This document shows, piece by piece, positions 21,766 through 29,900 of a stretch of DNA of 39,588 nt (positions are counted from its first letter, which is position 1; every line of letters begins with the position of its first letter). A program made the translations under genes and the position numbers. The stretch covers positions 1 to 39,588 of the forward strand of contig UQKC01000018.1 in assembly GCA_900541495.1 (NCBI GenBank), written 5' to 3'. This DNA comes from an uncultured Ruminococcus sp. GTDB taxonomy: Bacteria > Bacillota > Clostridia > Oscillospirales > Ruminococcaceae. The notes under the pieces are model-generated. The model was not told the DNA's origin. It saw only the letters and a list, made by a program, of their open reading frames with translations, and did no database searches.

Positions 21766-23145
21766 TCAGTTGTAAACCGCGATCTCTTCATCAACAACGG
21801 TTGAGTAGGTATCACGTGTCTGTACCCAGTTTTCGGACTGCTCGTTTGCAATTCCCTCATAGAGGATGCTCATAACTTCATCGCCCATGAGTGTGCTTAA
21901 ACCGTAGCCATAGTCATAAGTCATTGTGAACTTGTCGGGATCATAGAAGTCCATAGCAATATCATACATCTCGGAAGTCCAGCCTGCGTTGTTCTCGAGG
22001 AACTTCTGCTTGGTTGCTTCGGTGTACTTGGAGTCATAGTTTACAAGTCTGTTGCAGTCGAGCCAAGCCTTTACAACATCGCCGTTTTCAGAGCCTCTTA
22101 CCCACATATATGCGTTGATCTTTGCGGATACGAAGTTTTCGTCCTGCTCAGGGTCCTTCGGGAGAGGAACGATCTGGATAGTGCTGTCGGGAACGGAGAG
22201 TGCAGCACCGTTGTATGCCCATGTACCCATTCCGTAGAAGAGCATATCATCGCTCACGAATGCAGCTTCAGGTCCGATCCAGCCGCGCTTGATGAGGTTG
22301 CTCTTGAAGATATCTTCAAGTACAGCCTGTGCACGTTCGATCTTTGCGCTGTTCATATTGTTGTGGAACTTTTCGCCGTCGTAAGTTACCATTGTGTCGC
22401 CTGCGGTGTAAACGAACGCATTCGACCACCAGCCGCCGATACCGTAGTTGTCGGGGTTGTTTTCAACATAGGTCTTCATCATATCGGTGAAAGTGTTCCA
22501 GTCCCACTTGCCCTCAAGGTAGAGCTCGTAAGGATCATCGAAGCCGTTAGCTTCGGTCGTGTCTGTGTTGTACATAAGGATCTGCGTATCGTTGAAAGCA
22601 TAGCCGAGAGGAGCGATGTAGTGTTCACCCTTCCAGATGTACTTGTCAGCCTGATCCTTTACGTCAGCCCACATCGGGTCTTCCCAGTCGATAAGGGAAT
22701 CGATAGGCTGATACTGGTTTTTGGAGATATCGTAAGGGAATGTACGCCATTCGTAAATGAAAATATCGGGTGAAGTACCGCCGAGGATAGAGGTTGCGAG
22801 GTCGTCGAAACGCTTGTCGGAGGTCGTTGGGATATATTCGATCGAAGCGCCATATGTATCCTCAAAAAGTGCGAGTTCAGCGGAACGCTCAGGTGAATCA
22901 TTGGTGGGGTTAATGTCGTAAATACCCATCCATTTGAGGGTCTTGCCCTTTATATCAACATCTGTGGAAAGTGTGCCCTCATCGGCAGAAACCTCGATGT
23001 TATCGCCTGTCCATTCAGTCTTTGAAGTTGTAGTGATGTCGGCAGTTGTGTCGGTACTTTCCGAACCGCCGTTTCCGCAGGCTGCAAAGCTCATTGTCAT
23101 AAGCACTGCAAGTGATGCGGCGGCTATTTTCTTATAGTTTTTCAA
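21766..23145 (-). CDS. ABC transporter sugar-type binding lipoprotein
   Basis: This is an extracellular substrate-binding protein (family 1, type of sugar ABC importers). The start is TTG at 23145, fixed by AAGGAGGA just upstream. The 459-aa product opens MKNYKKIAAASLAVLMTM with lipobox SFAAC, a Gly/Ser/Thr-rich tether, then the two-lobe fold (GIYDINPTND, TSPDIFIYEWRTFPYD, EGKWDWNTFTDMMKTY). EGKWDWNTFTDM is typical of the oligosaccharide-binding group. No permease or ATPase genes are adjacent, so the partner must be elsewhere. Substrate is not readable. Confidence 0.92.
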   Translation of the reverse strand: MKNYKKIAAASLAVLMTMSFAACGNGGSESTDTTADITTTSKTEWTGDNIEVSADEGTLSTDVDIKGKTLKWMGIYDINPTNDSPERSAELALFEDTYGASIEYIPTTSDKRFDDLATSILGGTSPDIFIYEWRTFPYDISKNQYQPIDSLIDWEDPMWADVKDQADKYIWKGEHYIAPLGYAFNDTQILMYNTDTTEANGFDDPYELYLEGKWDWNTFTDMMKTYVENNPDNYGIGGWWSNAFVYTAGDTMVTYDGEKFHNNMNSAKIERAQAVLEDIFKSNLIKRGWIGPEAAFVSDDMLFYGMGTWAYNGAALSVPDSTIQIVPLPKDPEQDENFVSAKINAYMWVRGSENGDVVKAWLDCNRLVNYDSKYTEATKQKFLENNAGWTSEMYDIAMDFYDPDKFTMTYDYGYGLSTLMGDEVMSILYEGIANEQSENWVQTRDTYSTVVDEEIAVYN

Positions 23146-23429
23146 GAAAAATTCCTCCTTAAAATGGTATGTACATATTCTGCGCGAAAGTCTTGTCCAA
23201 AATTTTGAAAACGTTTCCACATTCTTGGACAAATGCACATAACTTACATTTAATATACCAATATTATAGCATTGTGTATTAAATCTGTCAACGGTGTTAA
23301 ACGTATAATGTGTGTTTTGCACAAATATTTTTGCATTTCTTAGTAAAAATCCAATAAATAAGGAAATATACTGTTCAAATTTGAAAAAATATGCTATAAT
23401 AAAATTTGAAAATAAATTCGGAGGAAATT

Positions 23430-23891
23430 ATGGCTGAAAATAACGCTTTAACAAAGGTTGAAATATTTACCGACGGCGCTTGCTCGGGGAATCCCGGACC
23501 CGGCGGATATGGTGTTATCCTGCGCGCAATGGGCAAGGAAAAGGAGCTTTCGGGCGGCGAGAAAAAAACCACCAACAACCGTATGGAGCTTTCGGGTGCG
23601 ATAGCAGGACTTTCCGCGCTGAAATTCCCCTGCGAGGTCACACTCACGACCGACAGCAAGTACGTCTGCGACGGCATAAACAAAGGCTGGGCGGCTTCGT
23701 GGAAGAAAAACGGCTGGATAAAATCAGACAGGAAGCCTGCGCTCAATTCCGACCTCTGGGAGCAGCTTTTAACGCTCACAGAGCGGCACAAGGTAACGTT
23801 CGTCTGGGTAAAAGGTCACGCAGGGCACCCCGAGAACGAACGCTGTGACGAGCTTGCGGTAATGGAACGCGATAAAGCGGCTTTGCTTTGA
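23430..23891 (+). CDS. rnhA: Ribonuclease HI
   Basis: RNase HI cleaves the RNA strand of RNA-DNA hybrids. The 153-aa protein has all four metal-binding carboxylates in place: Asp in IFTDGACSGNPGPGGYG, Glu in NNRMELSG, Asp in TTDSKYV and Asp in ERCDELAV. The His of VKGHAGHPENE and the basic handle (WAASWKKNGWIKSDRKP) are present. The ATG at 23430 follows GGAGG; a longer reading from 23406 would include the ribosome site. The next gene starts 15 bases after its stop and is probably co-transcribed. Confidence 0.95.
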   Translation: MAENNALTKVEIFTDGACSGNPGPGGYGVILRAMGKEKELSGGEKKTTNNRMELSGAIAGLSALKFPCEVTLTTDSKYVCDGINKGWAASWKKNGWIKSDRKPALNSDLWEQLLTLTERHKVTFVWVKGHAGHPENERCDELAVMERDKAALL

Positions 23892-23906
23892 CAAAAAGGA
23901 GACGAA

Positions 23907-24986
23907 ATGGAAAATATCAATTATCAGACTGTCACGCTGAAACCCGAAAAGGCGGAACGAAAGCTTATCCGCCGTCAATATATGAAAACAGCGCTGGTGA
24001 TACTTATCAACGTGCTGCTTTTCAATGTTGTGCTGTATTTTTCGTCGGTGCTTTTATGCGGACTTGCGGGAGGAAGCTTTTCTTCGCTGCGCGAACTTTG
24101 GAATAATGGCGTAAAGGTCTTGGAAAATGATGATATCAATACCGTAAGATCGTGCCTTATCCCTATCATAAGCGAAGTTGTGTCAATACTTATCGGCGTG
24201 AAGCTGCTGAAGCTTGACCTGAAAAAGCTTTTTACGCGAAACGGCTTTACGGGCGGCGAATTGGTGAAGGAATGTTCAATATGCCTCGGACTTCAGACAG
24301 CCGCGGCGCTCATTGCGACTTTTGTGGGATATATTCTGAAACAGTTCGGACTCGAATCGCAAACGGTCGATCTGACAGCTCAGAACAATTCCGCATGGTC
24401 GCTGTGGTTTATGTATTTTTACGCAAGTCTGCTCGGTCCGGTGCTGGAGGAGCTTCTGTACCGCGGCGTTATACTGCAAAGTATGAGAAAATATAACGAG
24501 CGCTTTGCGATAGTGCTTTCGGCGCTCATATTCGGTCTTATGCACCAGAATTATCAGCAGTTCATACTCGCGTTCATGCTCGGACTTATACTCGCCGCAG
24601 TAGACCTGCGCTCGGGTTCGATAATCCCGTCGATAATCATGCATATCATCGTCAATACCTCGGGAGTGGTGATGCAGCTTGCAATGCAGGCGGCAGACTT
24701 TGAAACCTTTGCGAAAGTAGCCGCAGGTGATGCGAACGCCGCAATGGGCGGAAATGCTGCGTTTATGGTTCTTATGATGATAAATGCGGTATTCCGCTAT
24801 GGCTTTATGTTCCTTGGCATAACGCTGCTCATAATTGCAATGGTAAAGGGCGGCAATGTCCGCAAGCCGACTCCTGCAGGAAAGAGCAGAGGACTGCCGA
24901 TGCTTCTGAGAACACCGCTTTGGTATGTGGTTTTCATAGTGTATATCTACCTCTGCTTTATCGCACCGATGAAAGCGGCAGGATAA
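23907..24986 (+). CDS. CPBP-family intramembrane protease
   Basis: The 359-aa multi-pass membrane protein has the CPBP (CAAX protease and bacteriocin-processing) signature: EELLYRGV (Glu-Glu-x3-Arg), FGLMHQNY (Phe-x3-His) and HIIVNTSG (His-x3-Asn), placed in consecutive helices. In bacteria such proteins act in bacteriocin self-protection or in processing of membrane peptides; the substrate here is not known. AAGGAG precedes the ATG. It follows rnhA in the same direction with a 15-base gap. A long basic loop near residue 310 precedes the last helix. Confidence 0.9.
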   Translation: MENINYQTVTLKPEKAERKLIRRQYMKTALVILINVLLFNVVLYFSSVLLCGLAGGSFSSLRELWNNGVKVLENDDINTVRSCLIPIISEVVSILIGVKLLKLDLKKLFTRNGFTGGELVKECSICLGLQTAAALIATFVGYILKQFGLESQTVDLTAQNNSAWSLWFMYFYASLLGPVLEELLYRGVILQSMRKYNERFAIVLSALIFGLMHQNYQQFILAFMLGLILAAVDLRSGSIIPSIIMHIIVNTSGVVMQLAMQAADFETFAKVAAGDANAAMGGNAAFMVLMMINAVFRYGFMFLGITLLIIAMVKGGNVRKPTPAGKSRGLPMLLRTPLWYVVFIVYIYLCFIAPMKAAG

Positions 24987-25291
24987 GAATTCGGAATTAT
25001 TTGTATTTCGTAAATTTACTGCAAAACACCAAATTTCGTAGTGGCGGATTCTTATCTGCCTTTATTTAGGCAAAATTTCTGTAGGGGACGGGTTGCCCGT
25101 CCCGAATCGCGTCAGCGATTTTTGTATACAATTTCAAACAAATGCATTGCAGTATAGGACTGGCGCTATCCGCGCAGCAAGGTGCTATTATATAAACGAA
25201 CAGACCTATTTTCATCGGAATTATTCCTTTGAAAATAGGTCTGTTTTAGTGTATTAATATTTATTTACGAAGTATAAATAATTCCGAATTC
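24987..25291. mobile_element. MITE-like element with 29-bp terminal repeats
   Basis: Arms GAATTCGGAATTATTTGTAT (start of 24987-25015) and the complement in 25263-25291 match in 27 of 29 bases. The interior has no ORF. It has a GGGACGGGTTGCCCGTCCC hairpin (around 25085-25105) and a perfect 13-bp stem (CAGACCTATTTTC, 25201-25213 and 25231-25243) that could terminate both converging genes. The right end runs into extra CCGAATT copies (25291-25313). The left end starts at the base after the CPBP stop codon. Confidence 0.75.
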
Positions 25292-25309
25292 CGCATTCCG
25301 AATTCCGAA

Positions 25310-26146
25310 TTATTCCTCACTTTCTTCCTCCGCCGGCTGCGGTCTTTCAAGTCCGAGCTGTGCGTAAAGGTCATCAATGTCACTGTTGAGCTGATCTATC
25401 TGTTCCTGATATGCTGTCTCTTTCTTTTCTTCTGCTGCCTTTACCTTGTTTGTTGCTGCGAGGTTGATAGTGTAGAGAAGTGTTGCTGCAACTGCAAAGA
25501 TCACAAGGCAGATAGTAACGGGGTTAAAGTATTTGTTCTCTCTCTTTTCTGTTCTGTCGTTTGCCTTGATGAATTCAAAAATGCCCGTTCTTTTGAGTGC
25601 TGCGCGGAGCAGGAAGTAGAGCGGAACTGCGATAACAACTGCGAGAACTGCATTGATGCTCGATGTTATAGCGTTCGTGCCGACTGCTGCCCATGCTGCC
25701 TGAGATGTGCCGCCGAGAATGATTATCGTAACGTAAGTTTTGAGCAGATACAGTACGATGTATGTGAGCTGACCTACGACAGCTGCAACGATAACGCGCT
25801 TTTTCTCGTTGTTCGTGCGGAGAAGACCTGCTGTCATACCCATTGCAAACTTGGAGATGAATGTGTACGGTGCGGAAACGATGTACACGGGGTCAAAAAG
25901 GTCGTAAAGACCTGCGCCGATACCCGAAGCAAGACCGCCGTTGAGTGCACCGAACAGCAGACCTGCGAGCAGGCACATTGAGTTGCCAAGGTGTATTCTT
26001 GTTACAAGAACGCCGTTTGGGATCTTGATCTGGAGATAGTTGCCTGCATAGACGAGTGCAGCCATAAGACCGACGATTATTATTCGGTACAAAGTTTTTC
26101 TGCTCGCAGAAGGAGCAGCCTTTTTGCTAACTGTGTTTTCTGCCAT
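25310..26146 (-). CDS. ECF transporter S-component-like protein
   Basis: The 278-aa protein has six membrane helices in its first 190 residues, with the ECF S-component pattern: early MAALVYAGNYLQIKIPNG, then LGNSMCLLAGLLFGALNGG and GAGLYDLFDPVY. Such proteins bind a vitamin or similar micronutrient and work with a shared EcfA/A'/T module encoded elsewhere. Unusually, a C-terminal extension adds a seventh helix (about 208-230) and a charged coiled-coil tail (EEKKETAYQEQIDQLNSDID). No riboswitch or pathway gene near it identifies the substrate. Confidence 0.8.
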   Translation of the reverse strand: MAENTVSKKAAPSASRKTLYRIIIVGLMAALVYAGNYLQIKIPNGVLVTRIHLGNSMCLLAGLLFGALNGGLASGIGAGLYDLFDPVYIVSAPYTFISKFAMGMTAGLLRTNNEKKRVIVAAVVGQLTYIVLYLLKTYVTIIILGGTSQAAWAAVGTNAITSSINAVLAVVIAVPLYFLLRAALKRTGIFEFIKANDRTEKRENKYFNPVTICLVIFAVAATLLYTINLAATNKVKAAEEKKETAYQEQIDQLNSDIDDLYAQLGLERPQPAEEESEE

Positions 26147-26197
26147 TTTTTCTTCCTCTTTCCATTCAATACATACTGAATTAATTGGTATTATTTA

Positions 26198-26226
26198 ATT
26201 ATAAGTCCGAAGTACCGTTTTCGCAA
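26198..26226 (-). promoter_or_regulatory. Promoter of the ECF-type gene
   Basis: On the minus strand TTGCGA (26221-26226) and TATAAT (26198-26203) are 17 bases apart. The rest of the 350-bp gap to the next gene holds a 16-bp near-repeat (TTTTGAGCATATAAAAA at 26265 and TTTTGAACATATAAAAA at 26331) and no gene or clear riboswitch. Confidence 0.6.
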
Positions 26227-26435
26227 ATAGTCAACCAAGATTAACTTTTTAGACAAAAATTTATGTTTTGAGCATATAAAAAGCTTCGCAGGCTTGGCTT
26301 TATGTGCATTTTGTATATCTTATCGGAGCGTTTTGAACATATAAAAATTACGATTCGTTATTTGATACAATTGAAAGCTGTTAGATAATTTTCTCATTGT
26401 TGAAAAAGCTGAAAGAAAAATTTTTGCAAAGAATG

Positions 26436-26464
26436 TTGGAATTTTCGGCGAAATGTTGTATAAT
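26436..26464 (+). promoter_or_regulatory. Promoter of the cysteine desulfurase gene
   Basis: TTGGAA (26436-26441) and TATAAT (26459-26464) are spaced by 17 bases, 36 bases upstream of the ATG. Confidence 0.7.
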
Positions 26465-26499
26465 AAAAGAAGTATATCTTTGAAGGGAAATGAAAAATA

Positions 26500-27642
26500 A
26501 TGGTTTATCTTGATAATGCGGCAACGACAAAGCCCTGCGAAGCGGCAATGTCGGCTGTGCTTGACAATATGCTTTACAAATTCGGCAATCCGTCCTCACT
26601 CCATAAGCTCGGACTTGAAGCGGAGCAGGAAGTTACCGAGGCGAGAAAGGCTATCGCGGCGGCTCTCGTCTGCGACCCGAAGTGCGTGACCTTTACATCG
26701 GGCGCGACCGAGGCGAACAACACTGTCGTTTTCGGCGCGGCGAAGAATTACGGCAAGCGTAACCGCAAAAAGATCGTCGTTTCCGCGATCGAACACCCCT
26801 CCGTTGCAGAGCCGATAAAAAGACTCGAAGAAAGCGGCGAGTATGAGGTCGTTCGCATTGCTCCGAACCGAAACGGCGTTATCGACGCTGACGAATTCGT
26901 TGCGGCAGTTGATGAGAACACATTCCTCGCTTCGTGTATGTATGTGAACAACGAAACGGGCGCGATAAATCCCGTAAAGAAAATTTTTACAGCGATAAAG
27001 CGTACATATCCCGAGTGTATAACCCACTGCGACTGCGTTCAGGCGTTTATGAAGCTGCCGATAAAGACAGCGGCGCTTATGGCTGACTGCGTGGTCGTTT
27101 CGGGACATAAAGTCAACGCGCTCAAAGGCGTAGGCGCGCTTTATGTGAGAAACGGAATAAGAATTGCACCGCTTATCTGCGGCGGCGGTCAGGAGAAAGG
27201 TTTCCGCTCGGGAACCGAATCGGTACCGCTCATTGCAGGCTTTGGCGCGGCGGTAAAATCGATGCTCCCAACAATGTCAACAGCCTACAGCAACGCCGAG
27301 ATAGTGTGTGATTATATGGTAAAAAGCCTTGCAAAGCTGCCCTATGTGAAGCTCAACTCCAGCCTTGACGACCATTCGCCGTATGTGCTGAACTTCTCGG
27401 TCGAGGGTATACGCTCGGAGATAATGCTCCACCACCTTGAAAGCAGGGGAGTGTACGTTTCGAGCGGTTCTGCCTGCTCAAAGGGCGCACACAGCTCCGT
27501 GCTGACGGCAATGGGAGTTCCCGACAGACTTGCCGACAGCGCTATCCGCGTATCGATCTGCCGTGAAACCACTAACGGCGACATAAACGCTCTTGTCAAC
27601 GGTATCATTGACGGGTATGAAAATCTTGCCAAGACAAAATAA
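26500..27642 (+). CDS. Cysteine desulfurase, NifS/IscS family
   Basis: This PLP enzyme takes sulfur from cysteine for Fe-S clusters, thiolated tRNA or cofactors. The 380 residues show YLDNAATTKP at the N-terminus, the THCDCVQAF Asp, the PLP lysine in VVSGHKVNALKGVG, and the active-site Cys in the loop SSGSACSKGAHSS. That loop, with SACS, marks group I (IscS/NifS-like) desulfurases. No scaffold (iscU) or thiI gene is next to it; in many Clostridia a solitary nifS sits near thiI. It is monocistronic, between a promoter and a terminator. Confidence 0.93.
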   Translation: MVYLDNAATTKPCEAAMSAVLDNMLYKFGNPSSLHKLGLEAEQEVTEARKAIAAALVCDPKCVTFTSGATEANNTVVFGAAKNYGKRNRKKIVVSAIEHPSVAEPIKRLEESGEYEVVRIAPNRNGVIDADEFVAAVDENTFLASCMYVNNETGAINPVKKIFTAIKRTYPECITHCDCVQAFMKLPIKTAALMADCVVVSGHKVNALKGVGALYVRNGIRIAPLICGGGQEKGFRSGTESVPLIAGFGAAVKSMLPTMSTAYSNAEIVCDYMVKSLAKLPYVKLNSSLDDHSPYVLNFSVEGIRSEIMLHHLESRGVYVSSGSACSKGAHSSVLTAMGVPDRLADSAIRVSICRETTNGDINALVNGIIDGYENLAKTK

Positions 27643-27644
27643 CA

Positions 27645-27680
27645 AAAGCAGTATCGGACTTGCGTTCGGTACTGCTTTTT
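27645..27680 (+). terminator. Shared terminator of converging genes
   Basis: AAAGCAGTA and TACTGCTTT arms, with CG pairing inside, followed by TTT. It lies between the desulfurase (plus) and the MFS gene (minus) and can serve both. Confidence 0.8.
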
Positions 27681-27692
27681 GCTATATTATTA

Positions 27693-28778
27693 TCACCAAT
27701 AAGTGAAAACAAATCCTGCAAGAGGTGAAAGCACTATCATAATTACGGAAAAGCTGAACGATTCAATTGAAACGAGCGTCGCCCGCTGCTCCGAGGGGAA
27801 CATATCGTGCAGAAGTGCATTAGTTCTGACCTGCAGCGCATCATCGCCGGCGGCTGAGATAGTTCCGCCAAGAACCATAACATAAAAGAGCGGCGAATGT
27901 TCGGCGGCAAAGCCTGCAAGCACAAGCACTGAGGTAACAGCGAAAACGGTTTTGCAGCTTGCTTTCGGAAATTTCAGTATCAGCTTTGAACCGATTATCC
28001 CTCCCATTTCCATAAACAGCAGTGCAAAACCAAGACCCCATTCGGGGATACCTTTTTCGGGAAGCTTTGCCTGCAGGAAAAACAGCAGGAGAATATCTAT
28101 CGCGCCGACAAAAGAGTTTGCGAGCATAAGAGCTATTGCCTTGCGTTCTTTTTTTATAAAGTCAAAACTTTCCTTAAAGCAGTTCAGAAGCCTGCACAAA
28201 ACACGCTCACCCGAGTTTGTTTCGGCGTAAATTTCGTGCAGAGTGGAAAGAACGGCTATCTGTATGATGCCCGTAAGAAGGTCAGTACCGTATGCGATGC
28301 GGTGACCTATCGTAAGTGCAAAGCCTGCGCAGAGTGTTGAGATACCGCTGCAAAGACGGTAAATGATGAGCTGATTTGAGCAGAATTTTTCAAACCTGCT
28401 TTCCTGACCCGAGAGTTTAAGTGAATCATAAGCCAATGCTTCGTCCGTACCCGAGGAAAAATTGTAACTTAGTGCCATAAAAGCGATCGACATACAGACC
28501 GTGAAAAGGTCATCCGAGAGTATCATTATCACATTGCCGATCATTCTCATAACAGTGCTGACGAGCAGCATTTTCTTTCTTCCGAAAACATCGGCAAGAA
28601 CGCCGGATGGTATCTCAAAAATAAGGCTGACGATGTGAAAAACGGTTTCTGCGATGCCTATCTCAACAAGGCTGTAGTCTCTTGCGGCAAGAATAGCGAC
28701 CCAAGCTCCCGTGAGTGAGAGATTCCCGAGTACCGATGATGAATACAGCTTTGAAAGCTGCTTTTTGATATCTAACAT
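27693..28778 (-). CDS. MFS transporter
   Basis: The 361-aa protein has about 10-11 membrane helices. The MFS motif-A loop GVLADVFGRKKMLLVSTV lies between helices 2 and 3, preceded by EIPSG. Such EIPSG/ADxxGRK proteins are mostly drug or unknown-substrate efflux carriers. It is shorter than the usual 390-410 residues, and the chain ends abruptly in a helix (PLAGFVFTYW, stop), so the last helix may be cut short. AAGGAG precedes the ATG at 28778. It is separate from its neighbours. Confidence 0.88.
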   Translation of the reverse strand: MLDIKKQLSKLYSSSVLGNLSLTGAWVAILAARDYSLVEIGIAETVFHIVSLIFEIPSGVLADVFGRKKMLLVSTVMRMIGNVIMILSDDLFTVCMSIAFMALSYNFSSGTDEALAYDSLKLSGQESRFEKFCSNQLIIYRLCSGISTLCAGFALTIGHRIAYGTDLLTGIIQIAVLSTLHEIYAETNSGERVLCRLLNCFKESFDFIKKERKAIALMLANSFVGAIDILLLFFLQAKLPEKGIPEWGLGFALLFMEMGGIIGSKLILKFPKASCKTVFAVTSVLVLAGFAAEHSPLFYVMVLGGTISAAGDDALQVRTNALLHDMFPSEQRATLVSIESFSFSVIMIVLSPLAGFVFTYW

Positions 28779-29098
28779 AAAAAAATCTCCTTAAATCGAA
28801 TTTTTGAAAATCGTTTAAGAAGATAATGCACACAAAATTATTCAATTTGCAGGAAAAAACTCATCGGAAATTCATATCAAAGCATTTTCTGTGACAAACT
28901 GACTTAAAAAAGGGCGCACTATCCCCGTAAAAGGGAAAAACAGATCCTTTTTGAAGCACTACATTTGTCATTTTCCAAAGCATAAAATAAACCTCTTTTG
29001 ATAAAATTGATCGTCTGAGCTAATATTAGCATACAATGGAGAAAATGTCAAGGGATTAAATAACAAAAAAGACCTTGCAGACGATCTGCAAGGTCTAA
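28779..29098. other. Gene-free stretch before the right-hand island
   Basis: I see no gene here. The notable item is a perfect stem (AGACCTTGCAGA at 29070-29081 and its complement at 29085-29096), preceded by A-rich sequence. It looks like the terminator of a tRNA read on the minus strand, in the same position relative to the tRNA end as at tRNA-Leu. Confidence 0.6.
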
Positions 29099-29121
29099 TG
29101 GTCGGAGTGACGGGACTTGAA
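29099..29121 (-). repeat. Orphan tRNA 3' end, probable attL
   Basis: On the minus strand the sequence TTCAAGTCCCGTCACTCCGA, then CCA, is a T-loop, T-stem and acceptor strand of a tRNA. CACTCCG + A fits tRNA-Pro best. The rest of the tRNA is missing; island DNA follows instead. To its right are an ATGGCG/CGCCAT dyad (29163-29180) and tandem TTTGACC-type repeats (29235-29268), like the arm repeats of the tRNA-Leu element. Confidence 0.7.
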
Positions 29122-29280
29122 TGCAAAGTAAACTTTCGAGAGATTTTTATTCTGTTGTGGGAATGGCGATTTTACGCCATTTTTTTGATATGGGATTTTA
29201 GCTGTTTGGAGATGGTTTAAGTTGGCTTCAGAGTTTTTGACTGGATATTTGACCGGGATTTGACCAAAGAATAACATTAA

Positions 29281-29568
29281 TTACTTATATTTAGATAATT
29301 TTTGGTCTACAATTTTGTATCCTGTAGCTAATTCATGGATTATTCTAATTGCTTGAATGTCATCACGGGTTATATTTGGTTTTGATGCTTTTGAATTTGA
29401 AGTGGTGGTTTTATTTTGTGGTTTGGATGAAAAGACTTTATTGAAGAATTTAGAAACAAAATGGATAATAGAGTCTTTTTTGGCGCCAACAAGTATTCCA
29501 ACTAAAAAACTAATAATACAAAGCAAAGCGATTGAGCCAAAAGTCATAGTAACACCTCTTTTTTTCAT
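29281..29568 (-). CDS. 95-aa single-pass membrane protein of dynamin operon
   Basis: The product opens MKKRGVTMTFGSIALLCIIS and continues with one membrane helix (FLVGILVGA). A basic, Ser/Thr/Asn-rich linker (about 48-65) leads to a C-terminal helical stretch (DDIQAIRIIHELATGYKIVD). Its ATG overlaps the TGA of the gene before (ATGA). A second ATG (MTFGS, 29547) preceded by GAGGTG is also possible. It is the last gene of a four-gene operon. A small anchored protein here could recruit the dynamin proteins to the membrane; this is inference. No family is recognised. Confidence 0.7.
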   Translation of the reverse strand: MKKRGVTMTFGSIALLCIISFLVGILVGAKKDSIIHFVSKFFNKVFSSKPQNKTTTSNSKASKPNITRDDIQAIRIIHELATGYKIVDQKLSKYK

Positions 29569-29900
29569 AAGATTCCACGCTCCTTGGCGATTTTTAGCAT
29601 TTCGTCTGTATGTTTATCCAATTCGAGTATCATTTTTTTACAGCGTGCAGTATCAGACAAATCAATATCAAGTTCAGGAAATTTTTCTGCAAGGATTATC
29701 ATTGCACTTCTAACATCTTCAGTTTTCATGAGTTGATTTAGATTATCTGATATTAATTTGTCTGCCTTTTCACAATTATTTGTGCGACAAGCTTCAAGAA
29801 ATTCAGAACCACCGAATTTGAAGTTACTTGCAAGATTATTTATGGTATCAGACGACCATGTTTTAAAGGAATCAAGAAGATTTGGAGTAATAAAAATCAT
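29565..29900 (-). CDS. 111-aa helical protein of dynamin operon
   Basis: This soluble, mostly helical protein has no known domain that I can see. It has an N-terminal aromatic segment (ITPNLLDSFKTW) and charged helices rich in Lys and Glu (EKADKLISDNLNQLMKTEDV, LDKHTDEMLKIAKERGIL). Its ATG overlaps the stop of the 943-aa dynamin-like gene (ATGA), and its own stop overlaps the next start, so all three are translationally coupled. Such tight linkage suggests a subunit or regulator of the dynamin-like proteins. Confidence 0.7.
   Translation of the reverse strand: MIFITPNLLDSFKTWSSDTINNLASNFKFGGSEFLEACRTNNCEKADKLISDNLNQLMKTEDVRSAMIILAEKFPELDIDLSDTARCKKMILELDKHTDEMLKIAKERGIL

Noticed and set aside
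22363..22773. 136-codon plus-strand frame within the binding-protein gene
   Set aside because: Antisense to a clear lipoprotein with signal peptide; no independent support.
26147..26499. Possible riboswitch upstream of the ECF-type gene
   Set aside because: Promoter and short repeats are visible, but no conserved aptamer pattern (TPP, FMN, preQ1 or cobalamin) could be recognised.
29163..29180. ATGGCG/CGCCAT dyad taken as an independent regulatory site
   Set aside because: It lies in the probable att region and is similar to the CGTATTTACGCCAT stretch of the other att repeat, so it is better explained as part of an integration site.
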